A DNA stretch of 64,000 nucleotides from the NCBI RefSeq assembly GCF_964204645.1, contig NC_134027.1:7056485-7120484 (forward strand), written 5' to 3'. Source of the DNA: Tubulanus polymorphus. Its lineage: Eukaryota > Nemertea > Palaeonemertea > Tubulaniformes > Tubulanidae. Positions 54,701 through 64,000 of this stretch are shown in pieces. The stretch's first letter is position 1, and every line of letters begins with the position of its first letter. Position numbers and translations under genes: made by a program. The notes under the pieces were generated by a model. It saw nothing but the letters and a program-made list of their open reading frames with translations. It had not been told where the DNA came from and did no database searches.

Positions 54701-57700
54701 ACCCCGCCAATGGCCTTTTACATGTCTACTTTATCTGAGGAATGCTTTTTCTTTTCTTCTTGAACCCCGCCTTCCAAATTTCAATAACCGCCCCTGTATA
54801 TATCTATCTATCTATCTTTATATACCAGGCTCTAGCCAACTAACATTTAAAGAAAGGGCTGCTAGAACAGTTTCTACTTATCATGGCAGTAGTCCTTATC
54901 AATTCATTTGTATCATTAAAGAATCACCATATTAAACTAGAATTAAGTTGATACTTCGTTTAAAACAAAATATTCTGCATGAAATTCTGAAGATATTTTC
55001 TCTTCATTGAACACAAATGAGTCCAAAAACCAATCAAACGTTTGATTCTTCGGTCTGATGGTGAAAATAACAAATATAGTTGTAGCTGCTGGGAGTATTT
55101 TGATTATCTCACAGGAAGTGTCGCTTCCACAGTCAACTGTTCTTATATCCAATCAGTGTCAATCTAGAAAAACAAGGAAACGCCTGTCAGTACATAGATG
55201 GCGTAGTTGGTCAAATGAATGCACGTTAAATTGCTTATTTTTGAGATATTTCTATGAACATATACGTCTACCACTCAATGCACGTTGAACAGTCATTTTT
55301 ATCCACTTTCTATGTTTCATCATGCCAAGCGCTTAGGTGTTGCATACACATGCAATACAATCAAGTAAATTCTGAGAAAAGTCTATTTTTGACGCTCTTC
55401 TTGCGCAAATTATGCAAATTGTGGTTAAAAACTAATTCACTAGATGCCCGAGTTTGATGCGTGTGGAATCACTTTTTTTCGTCTATTCAGGTCATTTATT
55501 CAAACCATTAGAAGGGATCTGCGATATTACTAGATCTGTGAGTCATTAAGCACTAAACTAATTCTCATCGTTTCGCTGTTGCATAAAAACCCCAATTCTC
55601 TAATAAATGGAAAAGCAACATCTAAAGCCTGGTAGGTATAGCTGAACTAATAACGATGAAGACATTTTTTGAGAACTTACTGCCGCATCAGTTGTTTTAG
55701 CCTATTCGTGAAAATAAGCAATACAAAATAGAAAAAAATTACAAAATCAAAAACGTTATCTATAGAGGTGAGTCGTCAATATGAAGAAGTTCATTCGAAA
55801 TGAAAGGAACTCAATGGCAAAAAGCCATCCTTAAAAATGATCATTTCTGGGCCTAAAAGAACCAAGGTATTTCACAGATGTGAACCGAACAACAAAGACA
55901 TCCAATCGATTGAGTGATCCATGGACTCTTAAAAAACGAGTCCATGAGTGAATAAATCATAGTCGATGGTAGCTGCCAATTAACAACATGTACTGTGTAC
56001 ACCTGATCCTAAATAAAAGTTCATATTTCAGTCACTCAAAAAATCATAACATACGAAATGTGAAGCGAATAATGTATAATATATGAATTTTTATTCATTC
56101 AATATCATTACAGGAATACAAGATCTTATCAACAACATCGCTAACAAATTAAGTATCCAAAAAATCACTAACTAATAATCAGTTTTACCCATTTACTAGA
56201 TACACAAAAACTTTAACAACAATTAAGCAAAATAAAAGCCTAGAACATGATATTAAGAAGCACATTTGATGATTAGAAAAAAGGTGAAGAAACCTTGAAA
56301 TCCCTAAAATTCTTCTTCGTTATGAATGATATATCATTGCCACTAGAACAGGCAATTTCAGAAAACATTCCATCATAGGTTTCAGAAATAAAATTGTCTA
56401 TGTAGACATAAAAGGAACACTGGGATGATCATGGGAGAAAATAGCGTACAAAATATTGTTGTGAATTCAGTCATTAAAGAATGCAAATGTCAAATACTGG
56501 CTTTACAAGAAACCAAATATTCATAAAGCTATCCATAGTAGGACGGTCTTAGTTCGAAGCCACATTCTATTTAAATTTCGTAATACACATTGGTTTTTGA
56601 AATATTTACGTATTTACGTATTCCACTTACAGATATAGATGTAAATAGGCGGTAATCATGTGTCAATAAATAGATACTTTTCGAAAATGAGAAGAAAACT
56701 TCTTGAAAATGCAATTAACTGCTTCCGAACCCCAAAAATTATTTTCAGCTGATTATAAATACCTGGTCTAAGGCATAGTAATCATAATTTCTATAGCTAT
56801 ATATCTGACCATTAAGTGATAATACCTGATGGGTAATTAAATATTTCTATCCTATGTACAACGAATAAGCAGTGTAGAAATGACTAAGCCTGACAAGAGG
56901 GACATGTCACGCAAGTCTCTTTCGACTTGTCTTCCAATGCACTTGAGGACCCAGTTCCATATTTTTTCAACCTTAGCTGTATGTGCTAAGGACTCTTGAA
57001 TGTTTGACCTCTGAATTGAAACCCCGGTTTCAAAATCGAATACAGAATCACAGGTCTCTATCATAGTGCATCACCTATACAATCAACAACACGATGAAAC
57101 CCTTGACATAATGGTATGTCTACTTCAACCACACACAAGTCAGAGGGTCAATTAACATAGAAAAAATGCTCGTCTACCAGGTAATACTGCATATCAAAGT
57201 GCAAAAGAAACAAAGTAATTTTTGAAATATTAATCTGAACAATATCACAGATAGATCAAGGTTAATGAGCAAATTATGCACTTCATCAAGCATTGTAATC
57301 ATCAGGGATGTCCCAACCACTGTCATACCAAATATATACAGGTAGTACCACTGTAAATCACATGTCCAAATGCCCATTTATGAAAATTCTTACGATAAAG
57401 TGTTAAAGCTCAAAGTCCAACCACCTATTCAAGAATGAAGGACATAGTTGTCGAATAAAACATTGTTCAGATGATTGTCAAAAATCGAGAAAGTCAATAG
57501 CCTTATTAGATATATACTGGTAAACCCTAACCATCTTCACTGACTGGCACAAGTTCGTATTCACTAACTAAGTTACTGCTCCATGTTCATTCTGGCTGTT
57601 CTCAATATTCACAGTTATCATTAGCGAGAATGACCCAACATCTGAGCAGCATCAGTAATGTTTTCAGCTTTAAACCGGAGACAATGTTTTTTTGGATGTG

Positions 57701-57816
57701 AGACATTTCAGAGAGGACGATCACTAAAGTTCACTATAATAGCAGGTATCTTTCAGCGTGTTCATTAGAACAAAATAATGATAGATATTCCAAGTGGTTC
57801 GGAACATAAATATTTT
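51711..57816. other. Large region with no confidently identified gene
   Basis: AT-rich, with scattered short frames that show no family resemblance (for example 53373-53621, 54606-54935 and 54943-55152). A candidate terminal exon lies at 52708-52767 on the minus strand. If that exon and the pair at 57817-58365 belong to minus-strand genes, much of this stretch may be intron or 3' UTR. A short TATC run occurs near 54800. Confidence 0.4.
52708..52767 (-). CDS. Candidate 3'-terminal exon of an unknown gene
   Basis: On the minus strand a good acceptor (gattcatttcag) is followed by 19 codons, ending DALATLPPHY and a stop. A minus-strand AATAAA (TTTATT near 52322) lies about 380 bp downstream. No upstream exon was found, so the frame is only a guess. 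The short length makes chance likely. Confidence 0.25.
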   Translation of the reverse strand: MVSTTRSSTDALATLPPHY

Positions 57817-58365
57817 CTATTCTGTTAGATCTGCCGGACATGGTGTGTGGTGAGCGTTGTTATGTTCATCTTTCACTTGGTGATGTTTCTTTTTTGGTTT
57901 AGGTGGGAACGGTGGAAGAACTTTATTTTTTGGCGGCGGTAGTGGTGGCAAATTCTGCAAAAGGAGAGAAAATATATTAATAATCTTTTCTGGTAATCAA
58001 TTTACCTCGTCAGTCTAATGAGAGAGATTGTCTAAGTTTAATAACTAGCTTCGGCTTCTAAAACAGTAATAAGCCTGCACTAGAATATCTATCTCGGAAA
58101 GAAGGTGATTTTGTATCGATCTAAAGTGATTCGTGATCTTTATATCCAATTGACAGGCACTGCTATAATTGCAGAGTGATTTGAATTTTCCCAGAAAACC
58201 AAATAGATAAGTAGTAGAAAAGTATGAAAATATATCATATATTAGGCCTATATATGGAATAGACATATATAGAGGAAAAGTATATACTTGGTCGTCCCCT
58301 TCTGCAGAATTTATGAAACCACGACTATTTGACAATAACAGTAAGGGAACAGGAGCCTCTGAAAT
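57817..58365 (-). CDS. Candidate last two exons of a proline-rich protein (partial)
   Basis: On the minus strand, exon 58365-58288 (acceptor cacttccag, donor GTATAT) encodes ISEAPVPLLLLSNSRGFINS plus six residues. It joins in phase 0 to 57954-57817 (acceptor ctccttttgcag). The latter encodes 45 residues starting NLPPLPPPKNKVLPPFPPKP, then a basic and His-rich tail, ending PCPADLTE and a stop. The PPLPPPK and PPFPPKP motifs are typical SH3 ligands, so a cytoplasmic signalling adaptor or kinase tail is possible. The family was not recognised. Upstream exons would have to lie beyond the DIRS element at 58547-64000. Confidence 0.45.
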
Positions 58366-58546
58366 CTGGAAGTGAATGCAGCATTTTAAAGTGTTTATGC
58401 ACTGTATGTGAATGAAATTTTTCCGTGTACTTTCTGTATGGAGGCGAGTAGTCATCTATATAGGCCTATAACACATATAAACAACTATGGCAACTCCTAA
58501 ATCAAATCTTTGAGAGAAAATGAGAGTGTCTGTACTAAGTATGGAT

Positions 58547-58870
58547 GAAATATTACAATTTTTGGAACTAAAATTTGTATTTCCGAGTAGTACTTACCCT
58601 TTCCTATGGTTTTTGCCAATATTTTCTAAATTTGGATTTATCGCCAATGGTTTTTCTATACGACCCGGCCCTGCGGTATTGCATTTAGCCACCGGCGAAA
58701 TCCGCCATCTTTTTTCGTCATAGCAGACCAAAAAAAAAAAACAGCTATGCGGGGCAGGTGGGCGGGATTCCCACCATAGGAAAGGGTAAGTACTACTCGG
58801 AAATACAAATTTTAGTTCCAAAAATTGTAATATTTCCATCGAGTACTGTACCCTTTCCTATGGTTTTTGC
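58547..58870. repeat. Self-complementary 3' terminus of the DIRS element
   Basis: 58547-58609 and 58774-58836 are perfect 63-bp reverse complements (beginning GAAATATTACAATTTTTGGA). A third, direct partial copy, TACCCTTTCCTATGGTTTTT then GC, occurs at 58597-58618 and, starting ACCC, again at 58850-58870. The spacer holds a 12-14-base poly-A. This is the kind of layout described for DIRS terminal repeats and the internal complementary region, but the exact element end is not proven because the other terminus is outside the window. Confidence 0.75.
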
Positions 58871-59129
58871 TAGACTAGCCTAGCACAAGGATGGTGGGAA
58901 AGGTAGATAGAAAAACCACCGCTCAAACGCAAGGTAAGAGGGAAAAAGAGAGCACTTACCCAAGCACGGAATGGAGCACTGTAGCACAGGGAAGACCGGT
59001 TGGCCACAGTGAGTCCGTCCAGCTTAGGGGCCCCCCCCAGAATTTTGCGAAATTAATACTTGCAGATATGAGCCCAAACTATGTACAAGGATACACCCCC
59101 TGTGATCCTGATAATGCTACATAAATATT

Positions 59130-60332
59130 CTACACTAAAGGGTCCGATCGGAAAGAACGGACACCTTGAGCCATGACAACAGGACCCAGTGAAGCTAATG
59201 AGCCTAACTGGCCTGAAACATCCCGTAAATAAAATGACGTGAATGTCGACGGTGAATTCCAAAAGGCGGCCCGACAGACTTCCTCCAACGGAGCACCCGA
59301 AAAGGCTGCGCAGGAAGTAGCCATAGACCTCACTTGATGAGAAACGACTCCCTCCGAGGAAAGATTCTCCTTCAATAAAATGTCCTTGATCATTGAAGAG
59401 ACCCATCGGGCTACTGTGTCCCGCGAAATATCACCCTTTAGGTGATCCAGCAGCGGAATAAATAACCGCTCCCGTGAACCCCTCCGTGAAGCAGAGCGAT
59501 CTAAATAGAAACACAACGCCCGCACAGGACATAAAGTCCTGTCCGGGATGCCCGGTTCCACTCGATGTTTTAGGGCTTCAATGCGCCATTGACGCCCAAC
59601 CGAGCCTGGTCGTTGGTTCTTTGCCAAAAATTCCAAAGCAGGCCGCAGCGAAACAAATTCATTCGCTGGCCCAAAGACAATGTGACCTGGTCGGACTGAA
59701 AGCGCATGAATCTCAGAGCGACGGGCCGAGCAAGCCAAGAACAGCAAAAATACAGTCTTTTTTGACAAATTTGCAAAAGACGCTGCCGAAAGAGGTTCAA
59801 ATGGAGCCTCCATTAACTTCTTCAAAATTACAGACAGATCCCATGGTGGAACTGTCCTTGTTACCCGAGGCCGGGAAATAGAAAACCCAGCAACCAGCTG
59901 GGATATCCGATGATCCCCTGCTACATTTGGCCATCCAGAAGCACGCAATGTATGAGAAATCGCGGAGCGGTAACCTTTAATAGTTATGACCTGTAAACCT
60001 TTTGCTACAAATAGGTGCAGTAAAAAATCTGCCAATTGAGCTACAGAGGGTGAGCATGGATCAATTTCCCCTGCAGCACACCAATCCGCAAAATGACTCC
60101 ACTTGGCATCGTAAATGGTACTTGTTGATGGCCGCTTAGATCCTGCGATAAAGGAGGCAGCCTGTTCTGAAAAGCCTGAAGCTGACAAGGATCGCTGGAC
60201 AATGGCCAGGCGAGCAGATTTAACCACTGGCTGTTTGGATGATGCCGAAAGATCCCCTGAGACAGAAGCGATGGGAAATTCGGAAGAATCCTGGGGTTGT
60301 CGCACAGTAGGTTGAGAAGTGGTAGGAACCAT
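59130..60332 (-). CDS. DIRS tyrosine recombinase
   Basis: 400 aa from ATG 60332; the frame stays open upstream to 62057 but only shadows the RT gene there. An N-terminal SAM-like DNA-binding region (YDAKWSHFADWCAAGEIDPC, LADFLLHLFVAKGLQVITIK) precedes the catalytic domain. That domain has the first arginine in LACSARRSEIHALSV, the H-x-x-R box in VVSHQVRSMATSCAA, and the nucleophilic tyrosine in FWNSPSTFTSFYLRDV. In DIRS elements this enzyme replaces integrase: it joins a circular cDNA to the target by strand exchange without duplicating target bases. It overlaps the end of the RT frame by about 290 bp in another frame, as is common in the group. Confidence 0.92.
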   Translation of the reverse strand: MVPTTSQPTVRQPQDSSEFPIASVSGDLSASSKQPVVKSARLAIVQRSLSASGFSEQAASFIAGSKRPSTSTIYDAKWSHFADWCAAGEIDPCSPSVAQLADFLLHLFVAKGLQVITIKGYRSAISHTLRASGWPNVAGDHRISQLVAGFSISRPRVTRTVPPWDLSVILKKLMEAPFEPLSAASFANLSKKTVFLLFLACSARRSEIHALSVRPGHIVFGPANEFVSLRPALEFLAKNQRPGSVGRQWRIEALKHRVEPGIPDRTLCPVRALCFYLDRSASRRGSRERLFIPLLDHLKGDISRDTVARWVSSMIKDILLKENLSSEGVVSHQVRSMATSCAAFSGAPLEEVCRAAFWNSPSTFTSFYLRDVSGQLGSLASLGPVVMAQGVRSFRSDPLV

Positions 60333-62212
60333 TTCTGAGCCGGCCAACATGGTGCTACCAGAACTATGTTGCAATTGACTGATCTCTCTATTTGATCCAG
60401 TAAGCGCGGCAGGACTGGTGTGGGCGGGAACGCATACGCATGCATCCCCGACCAGTCCAGAGAGAAGGCATCGACACCCCACGCTTCCGCGTCTGGAAAC
60501 GGGGACACAAACAGAGGACACCTCCGATTGAACCGGGTGGCAAACAGATCCAGCAGCGGATTGCCAAAAATGCCCCGAACCCGATCGGCTACTTCTTGGT
60601 GGAGAACCCATTCTGTCGCAATAGCCTGACCTCGACGAGACAGAGCATCGGCCATCACGTTCCTTTTCCCTGCTAAATGTGCCACAGTCAGGGACACGCC
60701 CTTTGTCTGGCACCAAAGAAGAATTTTGGCCGACAGACCTGTGAGGGTTTCTGAGTGAGTGCCCCCTTGGTTCTGAAGGTAAGCCCTCACTGTTGAATTG
60801 TCTGTGGCTAACCAAACGTGGTGGCCCTCCACTCTCCTGTGAAAGAACTTCAGGGCCTTCCACACGGCCAGCATTTCTAGGAAATTTATGTGGTTGGTGG
60901 CCTCGTAGCGAGACCATTTCCCGGCTTTGACTCGGTTCTCCAGATGTGCCCCCCAACCTTGGTGACTGGCATCCGTGAATACACGAACTGGAGCCTCTAA
61001 CGGGGCTAGTGACACCCCGAGCCGAAGATTCGTAGTGGCCGCCCACCACTGAAGATCCGGACTTAGATCGGTTGGAGGTACGGGAATCAAGGCCTCCCAG
61101 TTGCCCTTCGACTGAGACCAGAAGACCTTCCAATATTGTTGCAAGCGCCTGCTTCTGAGGCGGCCTAAGGGCACCACCAGACCCATGGAGCTGATGGAGC
61201 CTAGAAGCCGTGACCAGTAACGAGCTGTTCTCGGGGTTGTGGACACTCCCGCTACAGCTTCTTGAAGTTTGGCCACTCGAACCATAGACGGAAAGACTTT
61301 GCCGATTCGGAGATCGAAGTCCATGCCGAGATAAGTGAACTGTTGGGCCGGCGTCAACTGAGATTTTTCCCTGTTTACGCGGAACCCTAGCTGATGGACT
61401 AAGTCCAAGACTGAGGTCATTGCCTCCCGACATTCCTGAGCCGAATTCGCGACTATTAACCAGTCGTCGAGGTAAACGAACAGTCGAACACCCCTTGACT
61501 GAAGTACCTTCTGAACTGACTTGACCAACTTGGTGAAAACCCACGGGGCCGTACTGAGGCCAAATGGAAGAGACCTGAATTGGAACTGGCGGCCTTTCCA
61601 CTTTATCCTGAGAAATCGCCGAGATTTTGGGTGAATTGGAACCTGAAAGTAAGCATCTTTCAGGTCCAATGAAGCCGCCCATTGACCCGGACGGAGCCCT
61701 TGAATCACGTCCTTGGGCTTGGTCATCCGGAACCTTGGAATGTCTAGGTGCCGATTGAGGGATGACAGATCTATCACTGTCCGTTGACCCCCTGTGGCCT
61801 TTGGTACCATGAATATTCGAGAAAACCAGCCGGGAGAAGTTTCGTTGCAAACTGGTTCTATCGCTCCCTTCTCTGCCAGTTCCTTGAGAGCCGGAGAGAT
61901 TAAGGCCTCCTGACCTGGTTTTGGCCGCATGTCGGGAGGTGACCTCATCAGGCGCGGTCGCCTTAGGAAACGGAGACGGTAGCCCCGAGAGACGACCCGG
62001 GAGGGCCAACCGTCTCCAAAGAGGTCGGACCAGTGGGTTGCTGCCTGCTGCAGACAACCTCCCACTGGTCCCAAGAATTCATTTCGAGTTTTTCCGAAAG
62101 GAAGAGCCCCTTTTTGGAGCCTTCCCCTTGCCTCGATACGAACCGGAACTGTTACGACCGGACGAGGCTTGACACGATTGTTGAAGTTGCGCGCTAGTTC
62201 TCCAACCGGCAT
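60041..62212 (-). CDS. DIRS reverse transcriptase / RNase H
   Basis: 723 aa from ATG 62212. RT motifs in order: GWFSRIFMVPKATGGQRTVI, DLSSLNRHL, SLDLKDAYFQVPIHP, FRSLPFGLSTAPWVFTKLV, and the catalytic box LFVYLDDWLIVAN, which is YLDD rather than the retroviral YMDD. RNase H follows with FTDASHQGWGAHLEN, NFLEMLAVWKAL, WLATDNSTVRAYL and HLAGKRNVMADALSRR, giving the D-E-D-D set. A further conserved DIRS-type block (PLLDLFATRFNRRCPLFVSP, DAFSLDWSGMHAYAFPP) ends the domain. The frame is intact. The first part overlaps the gag-like frame by 134 bp, so translation may depend on reinitiation or frameshifting. Confidence 0.94.
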   Translation of the reverse strand: MPVGELARNFNNRVKPRPVVTVPVRIEARGRLQKGALPFGKTRNEFLGPVGGCLQQAATHWSDLFGDGWPSRVVSRGYRLRFLRRPRLMRSPPDMRPKPGQEALISPALKELAEKGAIEPVCNETSPGWFSRIFMVPKATGGQRTVIDLSSLNRHLDIPRFRMTKPKDVIQGLRPGQWAASLDLKDAYFQVPIHPKSRRFLRIKWKGRQFQFRSLPFGLSTAPWVFTKLVKSVQKVLQSRGVRLFVYLDDWLIVANSAQECREAMTSVLDLVHQLGFRVNREKSQLTPAQQFTYLGMDFDLRIGKVFPSMVRVAKLQEAVAGVSTTPRTARYWSRLLGSISSMGLVVPLGRLRSRRLQQYWKVFWSQSKGNWEALIPVPPTDLSPDLQWWAATTNLRLGVSLAPLEAPVRVFTDASHQGWGAHLENRVKAGKWSRYEATNHINFLEMLAVWKALKFFHRRVEGHHVWLATDNSTVRAYLQNQGGTHSETLTGLSAKILLWCQTKGVSLTVAHLAGKRNVMADALSRRGQAIATEWVLHQEVADRVRGIFGNPLLDLFATRFNRRCPLFVSPFPDAEAWGVDAFSLDWSGMHAYAFPPTPVLPRLLDQIERSVNCNIVLVAPCWPAQKWFLPLLNLLCDNPRILPNFPSLLSQGIFRHHPNSQWLNLLAWPLSSDPCQLQAFQNRLPPLSQDLSGHQQVPFTMPSGVILRIGVLQGKLIHAHPL

Positions 62213-64000
62213 CCGAAGCCGCCTGAGAAAGCGCTGAAGTTTGAGATGGTCCTGTTTGCGTCCGTGCCGAACCTTGCGCCGCCGGCGTCGGACCAGAACG
62301 CTTTTTCCACGGAGTTCGGGGGTTGGACTTGGCCTGAACCTCCCGAATCTTCCTCAGCTCTGCGGAAACCGGAGCGCACCAACCGGAGAAGAGACGTGAA
62401 GACGTCCCCAATGGGGCTCTCAGCAAAGCATTGGACACCATATCCGGTAGACGAGTTTTGGCACTGGAGTCCATCACTGACTGACGGGAGGCTAACACCA
62501 GATTAGCCTGACCCCGAACCGACAACGGAATTACATGCGAAACAGACCGAGCCAAAGATTGGATAATCCGGTCCATTCCCTCCAGTTTTAGGGCAACTGA
62601 CTCTGGGTCGGAGCCCGCATGAACGGCGGCGTGAGTCTCGCGAAGCTCACCCGTCAACACCTTAAGTGCCATATCTTGAAACGAACCAACCCTGGTAAGA
62701 TTGTCCAGGATTGACGTCATGGCCACCAAACCGGACTTAGGCAAACGAATACCCGACTGTGCTGTAACAGTATCCGGGCTGATCAAAGTATAATCAGCAT
62801 CCAGGCAGTTATGACTGTGATCCACAGCACCTGGAGTTGCGTAATACGCCGAGCGAAATGCGCCTATAGGTGGATCGGTTGAACTAAAATATTTCCCAGA
62901 TTTCATACCCCGTTCTGGAGGGGGAAATGAAAAAGTTCCAGGCCGACATTCACCCCATAATTGCGTATCCAATCGAGCCCATTCTCTTGAAACCGCTGAC
63001 GATTCCCGTAAAACGTTAAGATCGGAGTCCGGAGGGCGATAAGCTTCCATTGACTCACCGACCAGAGGAGCTGCTGTGGGCTTAGCGCGAGTTGCCCCGT
63101 GCTTGACAAAGAACTCACTTATCATCGCTCTAAATGGCATGTCCCCCGCTGGTTCGGATAAAACTGAACGGGACGGAGATACATTGCGAGCCAGGGAAGC
63201 CCCCATCGTCTGGGGCAACCCACAATTGCTTGCGACAGGAACGACCCCAGAAGGAATTGCCGCCTCTGGGACCGGATCCTCATTGAAATCAGACCCTACC
63301 GCAGCATCCAGGAATTCAGAGTCAGAATTCCGAAAAACTGAGTGGGCTGGCGAACTTCTAACCGGACAATCAGGAATAGGCTTACCTGTTGTAGAAGTTG
63401 CAGCGACTTGTTGCGACGAAGATAACAAGTTTAAAATTTTCTCCTCAAATACATGGAAATCCTTCTGAGTCAGGTATTTTCCAGTATCCCGACGATCATG
63501 CCGACTTCGGTGACGGTCCCTCGAACGGGATCGTGACCTACTAGAAGAATCGCTTTCATCGCTAACCGACGTCGACGAACGATGAGAAGACCGACGGCGA
63601 AACTTCCGACAATAACGATCGTAGTCCCTCTCGCGATCAAACCTTGATCTGCGAGAAGGAGATCTTGCTCGTTTATTACGCTCCCGGCGTCTAAATCTAG
63701 TGGGAGAGCGAGCTCTATCCCCGGAGCGACGATCAGAATCAGACGATGAACGTACCGGATGTTTTGTACCGGACGACGTCTGGACCGGACCGGTGGCCGA
63801 ACCGGACCGAACCGGACCGATGCCCGACCCGGACCGGACCGGTACCGACCGAACCGGTGCGGGCCGTTCGCGACTACCGCGGCGCGCGCTCGGTTCCGAA
63901 CATGTAGTCTGAACCGGCCGAACCGGCCGAACCGGTGAACGACCAGAGACCGGTGAATGACCGGAGACCGGTGCTGGTGAACCAGCGTTCTTCCCCGGTG
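62079..64000 (-). CDS. DIRS gag-like protein with RS-rich N-terminal region (partial)
   Basis: The frame is open without stops from the window edge to 62079; no in-frame ATG is seen, so the start lies beyond 64000. Order of regions: PV(R/S)-rich repeats (SGRSPVRPVRPVQ), an arginine/serine-rich domain like splicing-factor RS domains (SSSRSRSRSRDRHRSRHDRR), an acidic segment (NSDSEFLDAAVGSDFNEDPV), then a globular-looking part (ESMEAYRPPDSDLNVLRESS, GIRLPKSGLVAMTSILDNL), and a basic Ser/Gly tail (RGKGKAPKRGSSFRKNSK). No CCHC knuckle is present. Position before RT supports a gag role in nucleic-acid packaging, which is inference. Confidence 0.8.
   Translation of the reverse strand, partial: PGKNAGSPAPVSGHSPVSGRSPVRPVRPVQTTCSEPSARRGSRERPAPVRSVPVRSGSGIGPVRSGSATGPVQTSSGTKHPVRSSSDSDRRSGDRARSPTRFRRRERNKRARSPSRRSRFDRERDYDRYCRKFRRRSSHRSSTSVSDESDSSSRSRSRSRDRHRSRHDRRDTGKYLTQKDFHVFEEKILNLLSSSQQVAATSTTGKPIPDCPVRSSPAHSVFRNSDSEFLDAAVGSDFNEDPVPEAAIPSGVVPVASNCGLPQTMGASLARNVSPSRSVLSEPAGDMPFRAMISEFFVKHGATRAKPTAAPLVGESMEAYRPPDSDLNVLRESSAVSREWARLDTQLWGECRPGTFSFPPPERGMKSGKYFSSTDPPIGAFRSAYYATPGAVDHSHNCLDADYTLISPDTVTAQSGIRLPKSGLVAMTSILDNLTRVGSFQDMALKVLTGELRETHAAVHAGSDPESVALKLEGMDRIIQSLARSVSHVIPLSVRGQANLVLASRQSVMDSSAKTRLPDMVSNALLRAPLGTSSRLFSGWCAPVSAELRKIREVQAKSNPRTPWKKRSGPTPAAQGSARTQTGPSQTSALSQAASDAGWRTSAQLQQSCQASSGRNSSGSYRGKGKAPKRGSSFRKNSK
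63762..63990. repeat. GC-rich ACCGG/CCGAA short tandem repeats inside gag frame
   Basis: Repeated ACCGGACCGGACCGGT-like and GAACCGGCC-like words. In the gag frame they encode P-V-R, S-G and G-P-V repeats. The composition differs sharply from the AT-rich host flank. Confidence 0.7.

Larger units (their letters stand above)
58547..64000 (-). mobile_element. DIRS-type tyrosine-recombinase retrotransposon (5' end outside window)
   Basis: Three overlapping minus-strand frames occur in the DIRS order: gag-like (62079 to window end), RT/RNase H (60041-62212) and tyrosine recombinase (59130-60332). There is no aspartic protease and no DDE integrase. The 3' end carries the inverted and split repeats expected of this group rather than LTRs. 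All frames are open, with no internal stops or frameshifts, so the copy looks young. The GC content is clearly higher than the host flank. Confidence 0.93.

Noticed and set aside
54943-55152. Minus-strand 69-codon frame as a small membrane protein
   Set aside because: It has one hydrophobic stretch, but no homology I recognise and no transcript signals.
55930-55955. CATGGACTC / GAGTCCATG hairpin as a regulatory element or terminator
   Set aside because: A short isolated stem in a non-coding area with no supporting context.
60300-62057. Upstream part of the recombinase frame as a separate ~585-residue coding domain
   Set aside because: It runs opposite no stop but is an alternate frame of the RT/RNase H gene, with Ser/Gly-rich composition and no domain.

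Overview
The window comes from an AT-rich animal nuclear genome. The genes are split by many short GT-AG introns, have polyadenylation signals, and match bilaterian families. Small DNA transposons, tRNA-derived SINE-like pieces and a DIRS retrotransposon fill much of the space between them. I think a marine invertebrate, probably a spiralian such as a mollusc, is most likely, but nothing here fixes the phylum. All exon models were assembled by hand from splice sites, reading phase and family resemblance.

Layout. 93-426 (-) is a hidden internal exon of an unrecognised gene that leaves the window on the left. 2867-5826 (+) is an adiponectin-receptor-type PAQR gene in six coding exons. 10865-13369 (-) is a PRRT3/PRRT4-like multi-pass protein with an expanded proline-rich minisatellite. 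14339-15086 (+) is a small unrecognised helical protein. 17897-18361 (+) is a FRAT/GBP-type GSK-3-binding protein. 19822-30032 (+) is prolidase (PEPD) in 15 coding exons. 32477-35627 (-) is an ER protein O-glucosyltransferase of the POGLUT2/3 (KDELC) type in 10 coding exons, ending in a five-residue micro-exon that supplies KEEL. 39965-41650 (+) is a TRP-like channel with an uninterrupted coding region. 42088-51113 (+) is FANCA in 36 coding exons. 52708-52767 and 57817-58365 (-) hold candidate 3'-terminal exons of unidentified genes. 58547-64000 (-) is a DIRS-type tyrosine-recombinase retrotransposon with open gag, RT/RNase H and recombinase frames; it leaves the window on the right.

The genes do not form one pathway. 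They are an ordinary mixture of lipid and hormone signalling (PAQR), Wnt/GSK-3 control (FRAT), collagen-peptide turnover (PEPD), EGF-repeat glycosylation (POGLUT), ion transport (TRP) and DNA crosslink repair (FANCA).

The most unusual content is mobile DNA. A 2,977-bp element (35778-38754) has 56-bp terminal inverted repeats that are themselves palindromic. The same motif is amplified about 31 times inside it. Two fold-back elements, at 13487-13647 and 42231-42669, share CACAGGGGCT ends; the second lies in FANCA intron 1. Further short elements have target duplications that can be read directly, at 7459, 16248, 20148 and 51440. The DIRS element has a self-complementary 3' end.
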